Positions 23,284 through 30,912 of a stretch of 49,235 bases of DNA are shown here, piece after piece. A program made the position numbers and the translations under genes. Each line of letters begins with the position of its first letter. Positions within the stretch are counted from its first letter, which is position 1. This DNA comes from a virus: the IMG/VR virus record IMGVR_UViG_3300024346_000109, positions 1 through 49,235 of that record. One strand, written 5' to 3'. The notes beneath the pieces were generated by a model, which saw only the letters and a list, made by a program, of their open reading frames with translations, made no database searches and was not told where the DNA came from.

Positions 23284-23750
23284 TTGACTGGGACGCAAGA
23301 TTTCAAGCACTTTCCGACTCTGAGAAGGATAAGATTGCTCTTTTAAGATTAGTGGAGTGCAGTAACGGTATAATACAACATAAGTTTCGTGATGAGGATG
23401 AGGATGCCTTATCAGTAGAAGAAACCAGAAATGCTATGAAGTTTTCTATGAGTGCGATGAAAACTATGGAAATCCCTTTGGGTGAAGAAGTGATTACATT
23501 TGCCCCCGAAACCGCAGAACTTTTTACTGAAATGAGACGATTGTATATCTCTGGTGCGAAACAGAATAATCAGGCAGATTATGATGAGTTTCTCAAAGGT
23601 TCTAAAGCAAATCTACTTGCGGTAGGTAGAGAACGCATCTTGGAAGCAAGACGACTTGCGTTTAATCATATTGACGAACTACCACCTCATACATTAGAAT
23701 GGGGACTTGCGTATATCTTTAGTTTTGCCGAATGGATTCCTTATGACTGA
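23280..23750 (+). CDS. Hypothetical protein, 156 aa, coupled to the endonuclease
   Basis: MIDWDARFQALSDSEKDKIALLRLVEC, then helical segments (EETRNAMKFSMSAMKTMEIP, RERILEARRLAFNHIDELPP). Start is an ATGATTGA overlap with the homing endonuclease. Not recognised. Confidence 0.65.
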   Translation: MIDWDARFQALSDSEKDKIALLRLVECSNGIIQHKFRDEDEDALSVEETRNAMKFSMSAMKTMEIPLGEEVITFAPETAELFTEMRRLYISGAKQNNQADYDEFLKGSKANLLAVGRERILEARRLAFNHIDELPPHTLEWGLAYIFSFAEWIPYD

Positions 23751-24117
23751 ACCACAAGAAATTATCAGGGATGACCTTATAAAAGAACTCAAAGAACAAC
23801 ATAACGAACAGATGAATGCGGTTCTACTTCATCCAGAGGTTTATAAGTATCTCACCAGAAAATCACATAAGAAAATCAAACGCAGATTGTATTATGATGT
23901 TTATTATTGGACTAAAACCGATAGAGTATCAAAATACTTTGAGAGTGCGAAGAAAGCAAAGAACTATGTAAATTATATTCATAACTCCAACTTGATGGAA
24001 GACGGTGGATATGTTAGAATGGAGAAAACCTTTTGCTACCGAGAACATTCTCCAAGGCATAAATGGTTCTACATTTCAGAAAAACCTGATACTTTTATTT
24101 GTGCTGAAAAATACTGA
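23743..24117 (+). CDS. Hypothetical basic protein, 124 aa
   Basis: Start at the ATGA overlap. Basic central part (YLTRKSHKKIKRRLYYDVYYWTKT, SAKKAKNYVNYIHNS) then FCYREHSPRHKWFYISEKPDTF. Possibly nucleic-acid binding; not recognised. Confidence 0.63.
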   Translation: MTEPQEIIRDDLIKELKEQHNEQMNAVLLHPEVYKYLTRKSHKKIKRRLYYDVYYWTKTDRVSKYFESAKKAKNYVNYIHNSNLMEDGGYVRMEKTFCYREHSPRHKWFYISEKPDTFICAEKY

Positions 24118-24123
24118 GGACTT

Positions 24124-24303
24124 ATGAGAACTCTAACTAACATTCCACATAAGTTTGACCTAAAAGGATTGTGTGTTGATGATGCCTTTTTGGGATGTAA
24201 AAACTGCTGGTGGAGGGCAGAAAAAGGAGAAGTTATGAAACCTATTTGCCCTGAATGTGGAGAACAACTTTATGCTTATTATGTGAGAAAGGAGGATTTA
24301 TGA
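24124..24303 (+). CDS. Zinc-ribbon protein, 59 aa
   Basis: GCKNCWWRAEKGEVMKPICPECGEQLYAYY has CxxC and CPxCG knuckles, a zinc ribbon. Good GAGGACTT site upstream and ATGA overlap with the next gene. Confidence 0.65.
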   Translation: MRTLTNIPHKFDLKGLCVDDAFLGCKNCWWRAEKGEVMKPICPECGEQLYAYYVRKEDL

Positions 24304-24440
24304 AAAAGTTTCTTGAAGGGTTCGTCTCATTTGAGGTTGCTATTTACTTCCGTCTGGACTATAATGATAATATAGACCGTTGTGCCTTCTTTGAGGAAAT
24401 CAACTCTGGGTGGAGAGAAATGTATTTGGAGGATTATTAG
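24300..24440 (+). CDS. Small protein YND-IDR family, 46 aa
   Basis: FEVAIYFRLDYNDNIDRCAFFEEINSGWREM is clearly related to the protein at 37354 (YNDRIDYLAFWEELNTG). GAGGATTT-ATG start. Confidence 0.62.
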   Translation: MKKFLEGFVSFEVAIYFRLDYNDNIDRCAFFEEINSGWREMYLEDY

Positions 24441-24442
24441 AA

Positions 24443-24868
24443 ATGGGAATTGATGCTGTAATGTTTGTTCGTTATGTTGGAGACCCACCAACACAAAAAC
24501 AACTTGATAACTGGAATAAAGATTTGGATTATAAAATTGAAATTCGTAGTTTTGGTATAGAAAAGTCTCCAATTTCTATTAAAAACGATGAATTATGGGA
24601 TGACTGTTATTATAATAAGGAGTTAATTGAAACAAATGATGGGTATACAGTTTTAGATATAAATGTATCCGCCAGATATTTCTCTAAAAGTTATCCCAGA
24701 GGAAATATTCTTTATTTGTGTTCTGTAGCAGAATGGATTGAATACAATTTTAAAGATTTTTCTTTTGAAATTTTATATGGAGGTGATAGTAATTATAATT
24801 ATATTCTCTTTGATGAAGAATGTAGAAAGGAATTGAAAAACTATTTTTATAGTTATGAGGACTTATGA
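24443..24868 (+). CDS. Hypothetical protein, 141 aa
   Basis: MGIDAVMFVRYVGDPPTQKQLDNW start is of the MG(I/L)D type also seen at 25652. Acidic, aromatic, with CSVAEWIEYNFKDFSFEILYGGDS. The ATG at 24443 has TTGGAGG upstream. Function unknown. Confidence 0.65.
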   Translation: MGIDAVMFVRYVGDPPTQKQLDNWNKDLDYKIEIRSFGIEKSPISIKNDELWDDCYYNKELIETNDGYTVLDINVSARYFSKSYPRGNILYLCSVAEWIEYNFKDFSFEILYGGDSNYNYILFDEECRKELKNYFYSYEDL

Positions 24869-25014
24869 CTAAACTAACCTACGAAGAATGGAGTGAAAAA
24901 AATCCTATTGATTGGGATAAAATTAAAGATAATGAAGATTGTTTAGTTACCAAAGACCTTGTAGAAATGGTTCATCATTGGGATTATCAAAGGTATTGTA
25001 AAGAAAATGACTAA
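24865..25014 (+). CDS. Hypothetical protein, 49 aa
   Basis: MTKLTYEEWSEKNPIDWDKIKD, then LVEMVHHWDYQRYC. ATGA overlap; GAGGACTT site. Confidence 0.57.
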   Translation: MTKLTYEEWSEKNPIDWDKIKDNEDCLVTKDLVEMVHHWDYQRYCKEND

Positions 25015-25183
25015 AATTGAAATAGGTTCTAAATGGAAACATAAGAACTCTAATGATGTTTATGTTGTAAAAGAACAATATTCTCATAGAGTAGTATTGG
25101 AACACGAACCTACTGGTAAAACTATCAAACTTACCATAGGACATTTTAATCCACAAGGTTTTGATGAGTATAGACCATTATGA
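25007..25183 (+). CDS. Hypothetical small beta protein, 58 aa
   Basis: KIEIGSKWKHKNSNDVYVVKEQYSHRVVLEHEPTGKTIKL is an SH3-like beta pattern common to small phage proteins. Overlaps both neighbours. Function unknown. Confidence 0.6.
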   Translation: MTKIEIGSKWKHKNSNDVYVVKEQYSHRVVLEHEPTGKTIKLTIGHFNPQGFDEYRPL

Positions 25184-25470
25184 CTAACCCACTCTTACAA
25201 AAATACGAAGAACTCTACGGAAAGAAAGAAGAACCAAAGAAAGAAATTGGATTTGAACTTCCAGAAGGTTTCATAGAACAAGCAGAAAACCTAAATCCAC
25301 CCTATCCAAAACTCACAACTTTTGACCGTGATGACTTGAAAGTATCTTTTCAACAAGTCGCAGATAAAATCCAACAAGGAAAAGCACAGGTTGCGAGTAT
25401 GAATATGGAGATTGATAGTATGAGTATTATGCGTAATAAAATTATCTTTGAGGTTCGTGTTTATGAATGA
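25180..25470 (+). CDS. Hypothetical protein, 96 aa
   Basis: MTNPLLQKYEELYGKKEEPKKEIGFELPEGF, then DDLKVSFQQVADKIQQGKAQVASMNMEID and a beta end. Not recognised. Confidence 0.63.
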   Translation: MTNPLLQKYEELYGKKEEPKKEIGFELPEGFIEQAENLNPPYPKLTTFDRDDLKVSFQQVADKIQQGKAQVASMNMEIDSMSIMRNKIIFEVRVYE

Positions 25471-25618
25471 TAAAGATAAAGACATTATAAGATTAGCAAG
25501 ACACTGGGGAGCAACAGAAACCTACACCAGAATGATTTTTGAAACAATCCTTGAAGAACAGAGGACACTTGAAGAACTGGCACAAGGGCACCCACAAGAC
25601 CCACCAGATGCCTTATAA
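25463..25618 (+). CDS. Hypothetical protein with module-encoded tail, 51 aa
   Basis: MNDKDKDIIRLARHWGATETYTRMIFETILEEQ followed by RTLEELAQGHPQDPPDAL, which is the translated promoter module; the TAA stop is in its TATAAT. Same tail type as 8957, 12381 and 31340. Confidence 0.55.
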   Translation: MNDKDKDIIRLARHWGATETYTRMIFETILEEQRTLEELAQGHPQDPPDAL

Positions 25619-25651
25619 TAGTCTCATACACACAACGGAGATTTTTTTATT
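25563..25651 (+). promoter_or_regulatory. Promoter module
   Basis: GACACTTGAAGAACTGGCAC box, no -35 match, TATAAT (25614-25619), AGTCTCATACACACAACGGAG leader. Its left part is coding for the upstream gene. Confidence 0.7.
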
Positions 25652-26134
25652 ATGGGTCTTGATATGTATCTCTATGCCGAAAAGAGATTTGGTTTTTGTA
25701 GTTGGGATAAAGAAGGAAAGGATAATGAAAAGTTTGATAAACTTGTAGAGTTTGCAGAACTGAGTGATGTTGTGGATAAACAAATTGGGTCTGTTTCCGC
25801 ATATGTCAAAGTTGAAGTTGGGTATTGGCGAAAGGTAAATGCCATTCACGAATACTTTGTGGGTAACTGTGCTAATGGTGTAGATGAATGTCAAGAGATT
25901 AAAGTTTATCGGGAAACTTTGGTTGCTCTGAAAGATATTTGTGGTCAACTGAGTTTGACTAAAGATGTAGAACAAGCAAAAAAACTTCTTTCCCCTAAAG
26001 GTGGTTTCTTCTTCGGAAGCACTGAGATTGATGAATACTACTTTGATAAGATTGAATACACTTATGAACTTCTGACTAAGATTCTGGAAAATACACCAGA
26101 AGATTATGACTTCATCTATCGAGCATCCTGGTAG
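25652..26134 (+). CDS. Conserved phage protein, MGLDMYLYA family, 160 aa
   Basis: Begins MGLDMYLYAEKRFGFCSWDKEGKDN and contains VGYWRKVNAIHEYFVGNCANGVDEC, hallmarks of a widely distributed tailed-phage family of unknown function. Complete length for the family. Sits alone between two promoter modules. Confidence 0.75.
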   Translation: MGLDMYLYAEKRFGFCSWDKEGKDNEKFDKLVEFAELSDVVDKQIGSVSAYVKVEVGYWRKVNAIHEYFVGNCANGVDECQEIKVYRETLVALKDICGQLSLTKDVEQAKKLLSPKGGFFFGSTEIDEYYFDKIEYTYELLTKILENTPEDYDFIYRASW

Positions 26135-26218
26135 ACACTTGAAGAACCGGCACAGACACCCCTCCACAGGGGCACCAGATGCCTTATAATACACTCATAC
26201 ACACAAAGGAACTCTCTT
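26135..26218 (+). promoter_or_regulatory. Promoter module with GC hairpin
   Basis: ACTTGAAGAACCGGCACAG, hairpin CCCCT-CCAC-AGGGG (26159-26172) without a T run, TATAAT (26185-26190), CACTCATACACACAAAGGAAC leader. Confidence 0.75.
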
Positions 26219-26611
26219 ATGACTATTGAACTAACCACTCAAATCCGCATTCAACAGCACGAAGGTTATTGGTATACTGTAGAGGATACTCACCTTGATG
26301 TGGGATGCGATGGATGTACCATTTCTATTTGGGGAGATGGTGAACGAGACCATCATATTTGTATGGATAAGGAAGAAGCACTTCCGTTGCTGATGCCATC
26401 TACAAACTCTTCAAGGAGAACTGAAATGACTGAAAAAATAAAATTCACACAAGTATCCAGAGTAATCTGTCCTCGCACAGGTATTCATTATCTTGATGCC
26501 ATAGATACTCAAGGTTTCCACTGGACGGCACAACAAGAAACTGGAAGAGAAAATTGGATTACATACAAAGAAACTTGGAAAAAAGACCCACAACAACCAT
26601 TAGACTTATGA
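26219..26611 (+). CDS. Fused ORF: frameshifted small gene joined to KIKFT-family gene, 130 aa
   Basis: Residues 1-69 and 70-130 look like two separate proteins. The second half, from the ATG at 26426 with AAGGAG upstream, is a paralog of the free-standing protein at 19644. Before it, the +1 frame reads ADAIYKLFKEN and a stop directly at that ATG, the expected end of the first protein. A one-base deletion near 26390 would explain the fusion. Two proteins are probably still made through the internal start. Confidence 0.6.
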   Translation: MTIELTTQIRIQQHEGYWYTVEDTHLDVGCDGCTISIWGDGERDHHICMDKEEALPLLMPSTNSSRRTEMTEKIKFTQVSRVICPRTGIHYLDAIDTQGFHWTAQQETGRENWITYKETWKKDPQQPLDL

Positions 26612-27600
26612 ATAACGACCGAATTGTAAAGTGGAAGTGCCCTGAATGCGGAAACTATCATAAATGGATTTGGAGCACTTATGATATATTCGCAGGAGAA
26701 ATTACGATGACCTGTGATAATCCAGAGTGTGGAATAACATCTAAAATGTATATGATTGTTGAAAAGGGTGGAAACGCAACTGCTTTTGTTTCAGCATTTA
26801 ATGGTAATGTGGATAATAGTCAAGTGGAAGAAAAACTACGGAGGGCAACAGAAAAAGTGATGAACTCTCAAACAGAAGTAGATATCTCACGGGTTCTCAT
26901 CGAAGGAGACACGGCAACCATTATGGGTGTGAAGTATAAGAGAGTGGAACCACCAAAATCACCAGTAGAAGAGGCATATAAAAGGTGGATGGGTGAGTAT
27001 CCTTCAACTACTTCAAGTGTTGATAATACTGATGATATAAGGTGGAGAGCATTCCAAATGGGATATAATGCCTCACAAGAACCCAAAAAAGAACAAAAAT
27101 GGGATGTTGTTCGTGAGAGTGTGAAATGGCATAGGGAGCATCCTGATGAGAGTGTGGAAGATTACCTAACTCCACAAACACCAGAGCAAGTTGATGCTGG
27201 ACTTCGTAATGCTATGAGGCAAGCAAAGAAAGATGGAGTGTTTGATGAACCCACAAAACCCGTGAATGAGGTTCTGGATAGGTTGGAGAATAAGTATGAG
27301 AATGATGATGTTGTAAATAGGATGTTGAAGAAGTGGGAGGAAAATCCGCCAGAGTTCTTGAAGTTTGAGTTGGGTAAAACTCTTGAAGCACTCATTACTC
27401 GTTGGTGGTGTGATGTATTCACGACACACGAAGATTGGGATATGGAAACTGCGATTGATGACTTGATAGACCAGATACAACTTTGGTTGCCTAAAGAACA
27501 AGATAGTTCTGGAACTCAAAGTGCTTCTGTGATTGACCTTGTAGATGGATATAATGACGCACTCACCAAAATCAAATCCAAGTTGAGGAATAAGAAATGA
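26608..27600 (+). CDS. Hypothetical zinc-knuckle protein, 330 aa
   Basis: Start at the ATGA overlap. N-terminal CPECGNYHKWIW...CDNPECG zinc-binding region, a middle VDISRVLIEGDTATIMGVKYKRVEPP, and a long charged helical C-terminal half (EVLDRLENKYENDDVVNRMLKKWEENPPEF). Large for this region. Possibly a regulator or nucleic-acid-binding protein; no family recognised. Confidence 0.68.
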   Translation: MNNDRIVKWKCPECGNYHKWIWSTYDIFAGEITMTCDNPECGITSKMYMIVEKGGNATAFVSAFNGNVDNSQVEEKLRRATEKVMNSQTEVDISRVLIEGDTATIMGVKYKRVEPPKSPVEEAYKRWMGEYPSTTSSVDNTDDIRWRAFQMGYNASQEPKKEQKWDVVRESVKWHREHPDESVEDYLTPQTPEQVDAGLRNAMRQAKKDGVFDEPTKPVNEVLDRLENKYENDDVVNRMLKKWEENPPEFLKFELGKTLEALITRWWCDVFTTHEDWDMETAIDDLIDQIQLWLPKEQDSSGTQSASVIDLVDGYNDALTKIKSKLRNKK

Positions 27601-27797
27601 AACTTCACGAACGACTTACAGAATGGTATTATACTCACGATGCCGTTCAATCTGGTGATGTGATTGCGAATGAGATTGTGGATGTCGTAAAGGACTGGTT
27701 GAAAAATTATCATAAAGAAGATAATAACAAATATGATTTTGACTACTTTAGTGGGTGGTCTGATTGTATTGAGACACTTGAAAAGGATGCGAGGTAG
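27597..27797 (+). CDS. Hypothetical protein, 66 aa
   Basis: MKLHERLTEWYYTHDAVQSGDVIANEIVDVVKDWLKN, then FDYFSGWSDCIETLEKDAR; part of this layout recurs in phage small proteins. ATGA overlap with the previous gene. Confidence 0.62.
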   Translation: MKLHERLTEWYYTHDAVQSGDVIANEIVDVVKDWLKNYHKEDNNKYDFDYFSGWSDCIETLEKDAR

Positions 27798-27879
27798 GAC
27801 ACTTGAAGAACTGGCACAGACACCCCTCCACAGGGGCACCAGATGCCTTATAATACATAAGAACACAAAGGAACTCCAA
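27798..27879 (+). promoter_or_regulatory. Promoter module with GC hairpin
   Basis: Near-identical to 26135-26218 over the box, the CCCCT/AGGGG hairpin and the -10 (27849-27854); the leader differs (ACATAAGAACACAAAGGAACTCC). Confidence 0.75.
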
Positions 27880-28053
27880 ATGACCGAATAAGAACTTATT
27901 GAACTCTGGGGAGATGGAAGTGCGTTTGGTCTTTCTCCTAATGATGAACTGTTTATGAACAACGCATTTCGTGAGGTTGCTATTAAGTTTGCTCTTGTAG
28001 TTGCCGATAAAGCATATGGTGCTGGGTTTGAAGAAGGTAGGTATGGATATTGA
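27880..28053 (+). pseudogene. Small gene with premature TAA at codon 4
   Basis: After promoter and AAGGA site the frame reads MTE, TAA (27889-27891), then an intact ELIELWGDGSAFGLSPNDELFMNNAFREV...EEGRYGY to a stop at 28051. The body looks like a normal small phage protein, so a point change to TAA has probably inactivated it. Readthrough, internal initiation (ATG at 27955) or a sequencing error are alternatives. Confidence 0.65.
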
Positions 28054-28135
28054 TTATGAGTATTCTATCTTGGAACCACACCAGAAAGGGAACTCCTATG
28101 AAACAATCTGGGAGTTATGGTTCTCTTATGATTAG
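28043..28135 (+). CDS. Possible microprotein, 30 aa
   Basis: MDIDYEYSILEPHQKGNSYETIWELWFSYD overlaps the end of the disrupted gene. Competes with 28098 for the same DNA; weak support. Confidence 0.35.
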   Translation: MDIDYEYSILEPHQKGNSYETIWELWFSYD

Positions 28136-28199
28136 GGTGATGATGGTTAGAAGTTCTTATCCAAATCACCCTATGTTTATTGACGGAAACCCAGTATAA
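28098..28199 (+). CDS. Possible microprotein, 33 aa, stop within -10 box
   Basis: Preceded by AAAGGGAACTCCT, the same ribosome-site context as other module-driven genes. MKQSGSYGSLMIRVMMVRSSYPNHPMFIDGNPV ends on the TAA of the TATAAT at 28195-28200 that drives the pentapeptide gene. Confidence 0.4.
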   Translation: MKQSGSYGSLMIRVMMVRSSYPNHPMFIDGNPV

Positions 28200-28200
28200 T
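28195..28200 (+). promoter_or_regulatory. -10 box for the long pentapeptide-repeat gene
   Basis: TATAAT followed by ACACTTACAAACACA; 23 nt before the ATG at 28224. No clear -35. Confidence 0.6.
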
Positions 28201-28223
28201 ACACTTACAAACACAGACAACTA

Positions 28224-28706
28224 ATGAAAATCAACGGATACGAAATCAAACCCAGTGCTGACCTTGAGGGTGCTAACCTTGAGGGTGCTAACCTTGAGGG
28301 TGCTAACTTTAGGGATGCTAACCTTAATGATGCTAACCTTATGAATGCTAACCTTATGAATGCTAAACTTTGGTGTGCTAAACTTAGGGGTGCTAACCTT
28401 GAGAGTGCTGACCTTAAGGTTGCTAACCTTGAGGGTGCTGACCTTGAGGGTGCTAACCTTCGGGGTGCTAACCTTTGGGGTGCTAAACTTAGGGATGCTA
28501 ACCTTGAGGGTGCTAACCTTGAGGGTGCTAACCTTGTGAATGCTAACCTTGAGGGTGCTAACCTTTGGGGTGCTTACCTTATGGGTGCCGATGTAACAGG
28601 AACTATTCTTGAGAAGAAAGAAGATGATAAAGACCTTAAGATTAAAGAACTTGAAGAAGAACTGAAGAAATATAAAGATACACTTAAGGCACTTTTAGAC
28701 ACTTGA
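28224..28706 (+). CDS. Pentapeptide-repeat protein, long form, 160 aa
   Basis: About 23 tandem A(N/D/K)Lxx pentapeptides (residues about 12-126) predict a right-handed quadrilateral beta-helix, as in MfpA/Qnr-type DNA mimics, although many such proteins have other roles. A charged coiled coil follows (LKIKELEEELKKYKDTL). DNA repeats of 15 nt (GCTAACCTTGAGGGT) make copy number unstable. Shares identical ends with the short form at 28778. Confidence 0.85.
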   Translation: MKINGYEIKPSADLEGANLEGANLEGANFRDANLNDANLMNANLMNAKLWCAKLRGANLESADLKVANLEGADLEGANLRGANLWGAKLRDANLEGANLEGANLVNANLEGANLWGAYLMGADVTGTILEKKEDDKDLKIKELEEELKKYKDTLKALLDT

Positions 28707-28777
28707 GAAACCGGCACAAGGGCACTTGATTATGGGTGTCCTTTGTAGTATGATGCTCTCATACACACAGAAACCTT
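28707..28777 (+). promoter_or_regulatory. Promoter module with sigma70 elements
   Basis: ACCGGCACAAGGGCAC box, TTGATT (28726-28731), 17-nt spacer, TATGAT (28749-28754), CTCTCATACACACAGAAACC leader. Confidence 0.75.
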
Positions 28778-28984
28778 ATGAAAATCAACGGATACGAAAT
28801 CAAACCCAGTGCTAACCTTGAGGGTGCTAAACTTGAGGGTGCTAATCTTGAGGGTGCTGACCTTAGGGGTGCTAAACTTAGGGATGCTAACCTTGAGGGT
28901 GCTGATGTAACAGGAACTATTCTTGAGAAGAAAGACGATGATAAAGATACACTTAAGACAATTGAGACTCTTGAGGACACTTAA
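28778..28984 (+). CDS. Pentapeptide-repeat protein, short form, 68 aa
   Basis: Same N-terminus ([12 protein letters not shown]) and same [12 protein letters not shown] segment as 28224, but only about seven pentapeptides. Probably a duplicate that has lost repeats; about seven units give fewer than two helix turns, so it may not fold alone. Confidence 0.8.
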   Translation: MKINGYEIKPSANLEGAKLEGANLEGADLRGAKLRDANLEGADVTGTILEKKDDDKDTLKTIETLEDT

Positions 28985-29055
28985 GGAACTGGCACAGACA
29001 CCCCTCCACAGGGGCACCAGATGCCTTATAATACTCTTACAAACACAAACACATT
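28985..29055 (+). promoter_or_regulatory. Promoter module with GC hairpin
   Basis: GGAACTGGCACAG, CCCCT-CCAC-AGGGG hairpin, TATAAT (29027-29032), CTCTTACAAACACAAACACATT leader. No AAGGA before the ATG, unlike most modules. Confidence 0.72.
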
Positions 29056-29268
29056 ATGACTAATCACATCATTCCCAAAATCGCATACATTCCTCTTGAA
29101 TACACACTTTCCGTAGATGAGTTCGTGGGACTGTGGAACGAATTGGAAGTTGTAGGAGAACCCACACAAAAGGACTATGATGAATGGGTTCTTGATAGTG
29201 CTAAAGCATATTTTTATGATATGCGAGGTAATATTGAAGATAGTATTCGTTTGATTGAGGACAACTGA
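29056..29268 (+). CDS. Hypothetical protein, 70 aa
   Basis: IPLEYTLSVDEFVGLWNELEVVGEPTQKDYDEWVLDSAKAYF: helical. First gene of the operon 29056-31576. Not recognised. Confidence 0.62.
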   Translation: MTNHIIPKIAYIPLEYTLSVDEFVGLWNELEVVGEPTQKDYDEWVLDSAKAYFYDMRGNIEDSIRLIEDN

Positions 29269-29269
29269 A

Positions 29270-29599
29270 ATGACTGCCTTTACATACAAAGGATACGGAC
29301 GCATCTACACCGACCGAGAGTATATTGAAGATGTAGAAAACATCATTCAAGAACTTGATGAGTTTGAGTGGGGTTATTATCCAGGAGGACTTGTAACTTC
29401 TTGGGACAGGTATCCAAATGTTGAGTATGTTGGTAAGTTTGAACTGAATGAAGAAAAGTTCAAACAAATCTGTAAGGAACGAAACATTCCCGTTTTTATC
29501 TTTGATGCTGGTATGAGTGATTATCCTTCTGGTTATTATCCCGCAAAACCTTTGAGTAAAGAAGAAATCCAACAACTTTCTTATGGAGAACTGAAATGA
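29270..29599 (+). CDS. Hypothetical protein, 109 aa
   Basis: Start at ATG after GAGGACAACTGAA. YKGYGRIYTDREYIEDVENIIQELDEFEWGYYPGGL, then IPVFIFDAGMSDYPSGYYPAKPLSKEEI. Not recognised. Confidence 0.63.
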   Translation: MTAFTYKGYGRIYTDREYIEDVENIIQELDEFEWGYYPGGLVTSWDRYPNVEYVGKFELNEEKFKQICKERNIPVFIFDAGMSDYPSGYYPAKPLSKEEIQQLSYGELK

Positions 29600-29793
29600 C
29601 TGAACGACGCAATCTTGAGAAAGAACTCCAATATTTTGTCTATAATGACCCAGAATACGGGGAAGACATAGAAAACATTCACTATCCTGCTTTAATTCTT
29701 ATTCTTCAAGATTTGGTAGAAAGAGTGGAACAACTGGAACAACGATTAGATAAACAAGAAGAGTATCAACAGGAGCAGAATGAAAATGATTAA
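29596..29793 (+). CDS. Hypothetical coiled-coil protein, 65 aa
   Basis: ATGA overlap. C-terminal coiled coil LILQDLVERVEQLEQRLDKQEEYQQEQ. Function unknown. Confidence 0.62.
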   Translation: MTERRNLEKELQYFVYNDPEYGEDIENIHYPALILILQDLVERVEQLEQRLDKQEEYQQEQNEND

Positions 29794-30142
29794 CTTACTC
29801 AACAAATTACTTGCCCGATTTGGGTTTCGGTTAGTTTCCAAAGAAGAACCTCATAAAGAAGAACGATGTTTCTTGGATGATATTTCATCTCCAGAGTTTA
29901 TTCAAAAACATCCAGAGTTTTTAGATAGGTATGTAGAAGGACAAAAGAACAAATCTCTTTATGTTGGAGACATCAACTACCTTGAAGATAAGAATGGAAA
30001 AACTTATTATCAAGACCTTCGTAGCAAAAACTATTACTGTGATTATGATGTTAAAAATCCATCTAAAGAAGTATTGGGTCTTATGATTGATGAAACTACA
30101 TTTACACCAGAACAACTTCAGGAGAAACTGAATGAAAGTTGA
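29780..30142 (+). CDS. Hypothetical protein, 120 aa
   Basis: Good CAGGAGCAGA-ATG start. MKMINLLNKLLARFGFRLVSKEE amphipathic N-terminus, then SSPEFIQKHPEFLDRYVEGQ and a beta part. Not recognised. Confidence 0.63.
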   Translation: MKMINLLNKLLARFGFRLVSKEEPHKEERCFLDDISSPEFIQKHPEFLDRYVEGQKNKSLYVGDINYLEDKNGKTYYQDLRSKNYYCDYDVKNPSKEVLGLMIDETTFTPEQLQEKLNES

Positions 30143-30308
30143 AATCCTATATCATCCGGGAGACGGCAACTACACTTGGGAATTATATACTGGACCAGAT
30201 GGAATTAATGAGTATAATGGTCTCGCATCCTCGTTGGGGGAATGTTTTGAAGAAATTATCAAACACGAAATCTGGAATGGTATGGATTATTGTGGTGAAA
30301 AATTATGA
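30132..30308 (+). CDS. Hypothetical protein, 58 aa
   Basis: MKVEILYHPGDGNYTWELYTGPDG, then SLGECFEEIIKHEIWNGMDYCGE: a small alpha/beta protein. Overlaps both neighbours; CAGGAG upstream. Confidence 0.62.
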   Translation: MKVEILYHPGDGNYTWELYTGPDGINEYNGLASSLGECFEEIIKHEIWNGMDYCGEKL

Positions 30309-30568
30309 GTACAAGAAGTAGAGCGGAAATGATTGTGGATAAGTTTTATTCTACCTTCGCAAATAAGAGAGTAGATTTTGTGGTTCAAGACCTCAATAAT
30401 AATGCTATTGCGAATGCTCTTCGTGAGGCAGTAGAAGGTCTCAACATAGAACCGAACCCTTATAGGGAATTTTCTATTGAAAAGCATCATTTCATTAAAG
30501 GACAATTATGGGTAAAAGATGCTATAATTCATCTTGCCGAGGAACTGGAGAAGATGAGTAATGACTGA
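30305..30568 (+). CDS. LAEELE-family small protein, 87 aa
   Basis: TRSRAEMIVDKFYSTFANKRVD, IANALREAVEGLN, IHLAEELEKMSND: extended member of the family at 6221, 21092, 31340 and 32687. ATGA overlap. Confidence 0.62.
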   Translation: MSTRSRAEMIVDKFYSTFANKRVDFVVQDLNNNAIANALREAVEGLNIEPNPYREFSIEKHHFIKGQLWVKDAIIHLAEELEKMSND

Positions 30569-30740
30569 CGAACAAATCTGCGAAATGGTTAATAGGCATC
30601 GGGTTCTTATTCGTAATGAGATGAAAATATTAATTCATAGAATAAACCACGAACCTAATGCTGAAGTTCTCCAAGAAGCATTTAATAATAAAGAATGGAT
30701 TGAATTTGCCAAATGGTTCAAAGAAATGAGAGATGAATGA
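30561..30740 (+). CDS. Hypothetical protein, 59 aa
   Basis: MTDEQICEMVNRHRVLIRNEMKILIHRINHEPNAEVLQEAF, helical. Start overlaps the previous stop. Confidence 0.6.
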   Translation: MTDEQICEMVNRHRVLIRNEMKILIHRINHEPNAEVLQEAFNNKEWIEFAKWFKEMRDE

Positions 30741-30912
30741 AGAACTTTATATTCTTTATATTAAACTTCGTGGTGGATATTGGAGAGTTAAGGAGGCATT
30801 TTCTATTTGGGGATTTTTGATGACCCATAGTTTGGAAAGATTAAATGAGAGATGTCACGGGTTAAATTGTTTTGATGAGTTTTATGCTACAATTAATGGT
30901 GGTTGGAAATGA
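30733..30912 (+). CDS. Hypothetical protein, 59 aa
   Basis: MNEELYILYIKLRGGYWRVKEAFSIWGFLMTHSLERLNERCHG, then DEFYATINGGWK. The ending faintly resembles 24300. Overlaps both neighbours. Confidence 0.58.
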   Translation: MNEELYILYIKLRGGYWRVKEAFSIWGFLMTHSLERLNERCHGLNCFDEFYATINGGWK

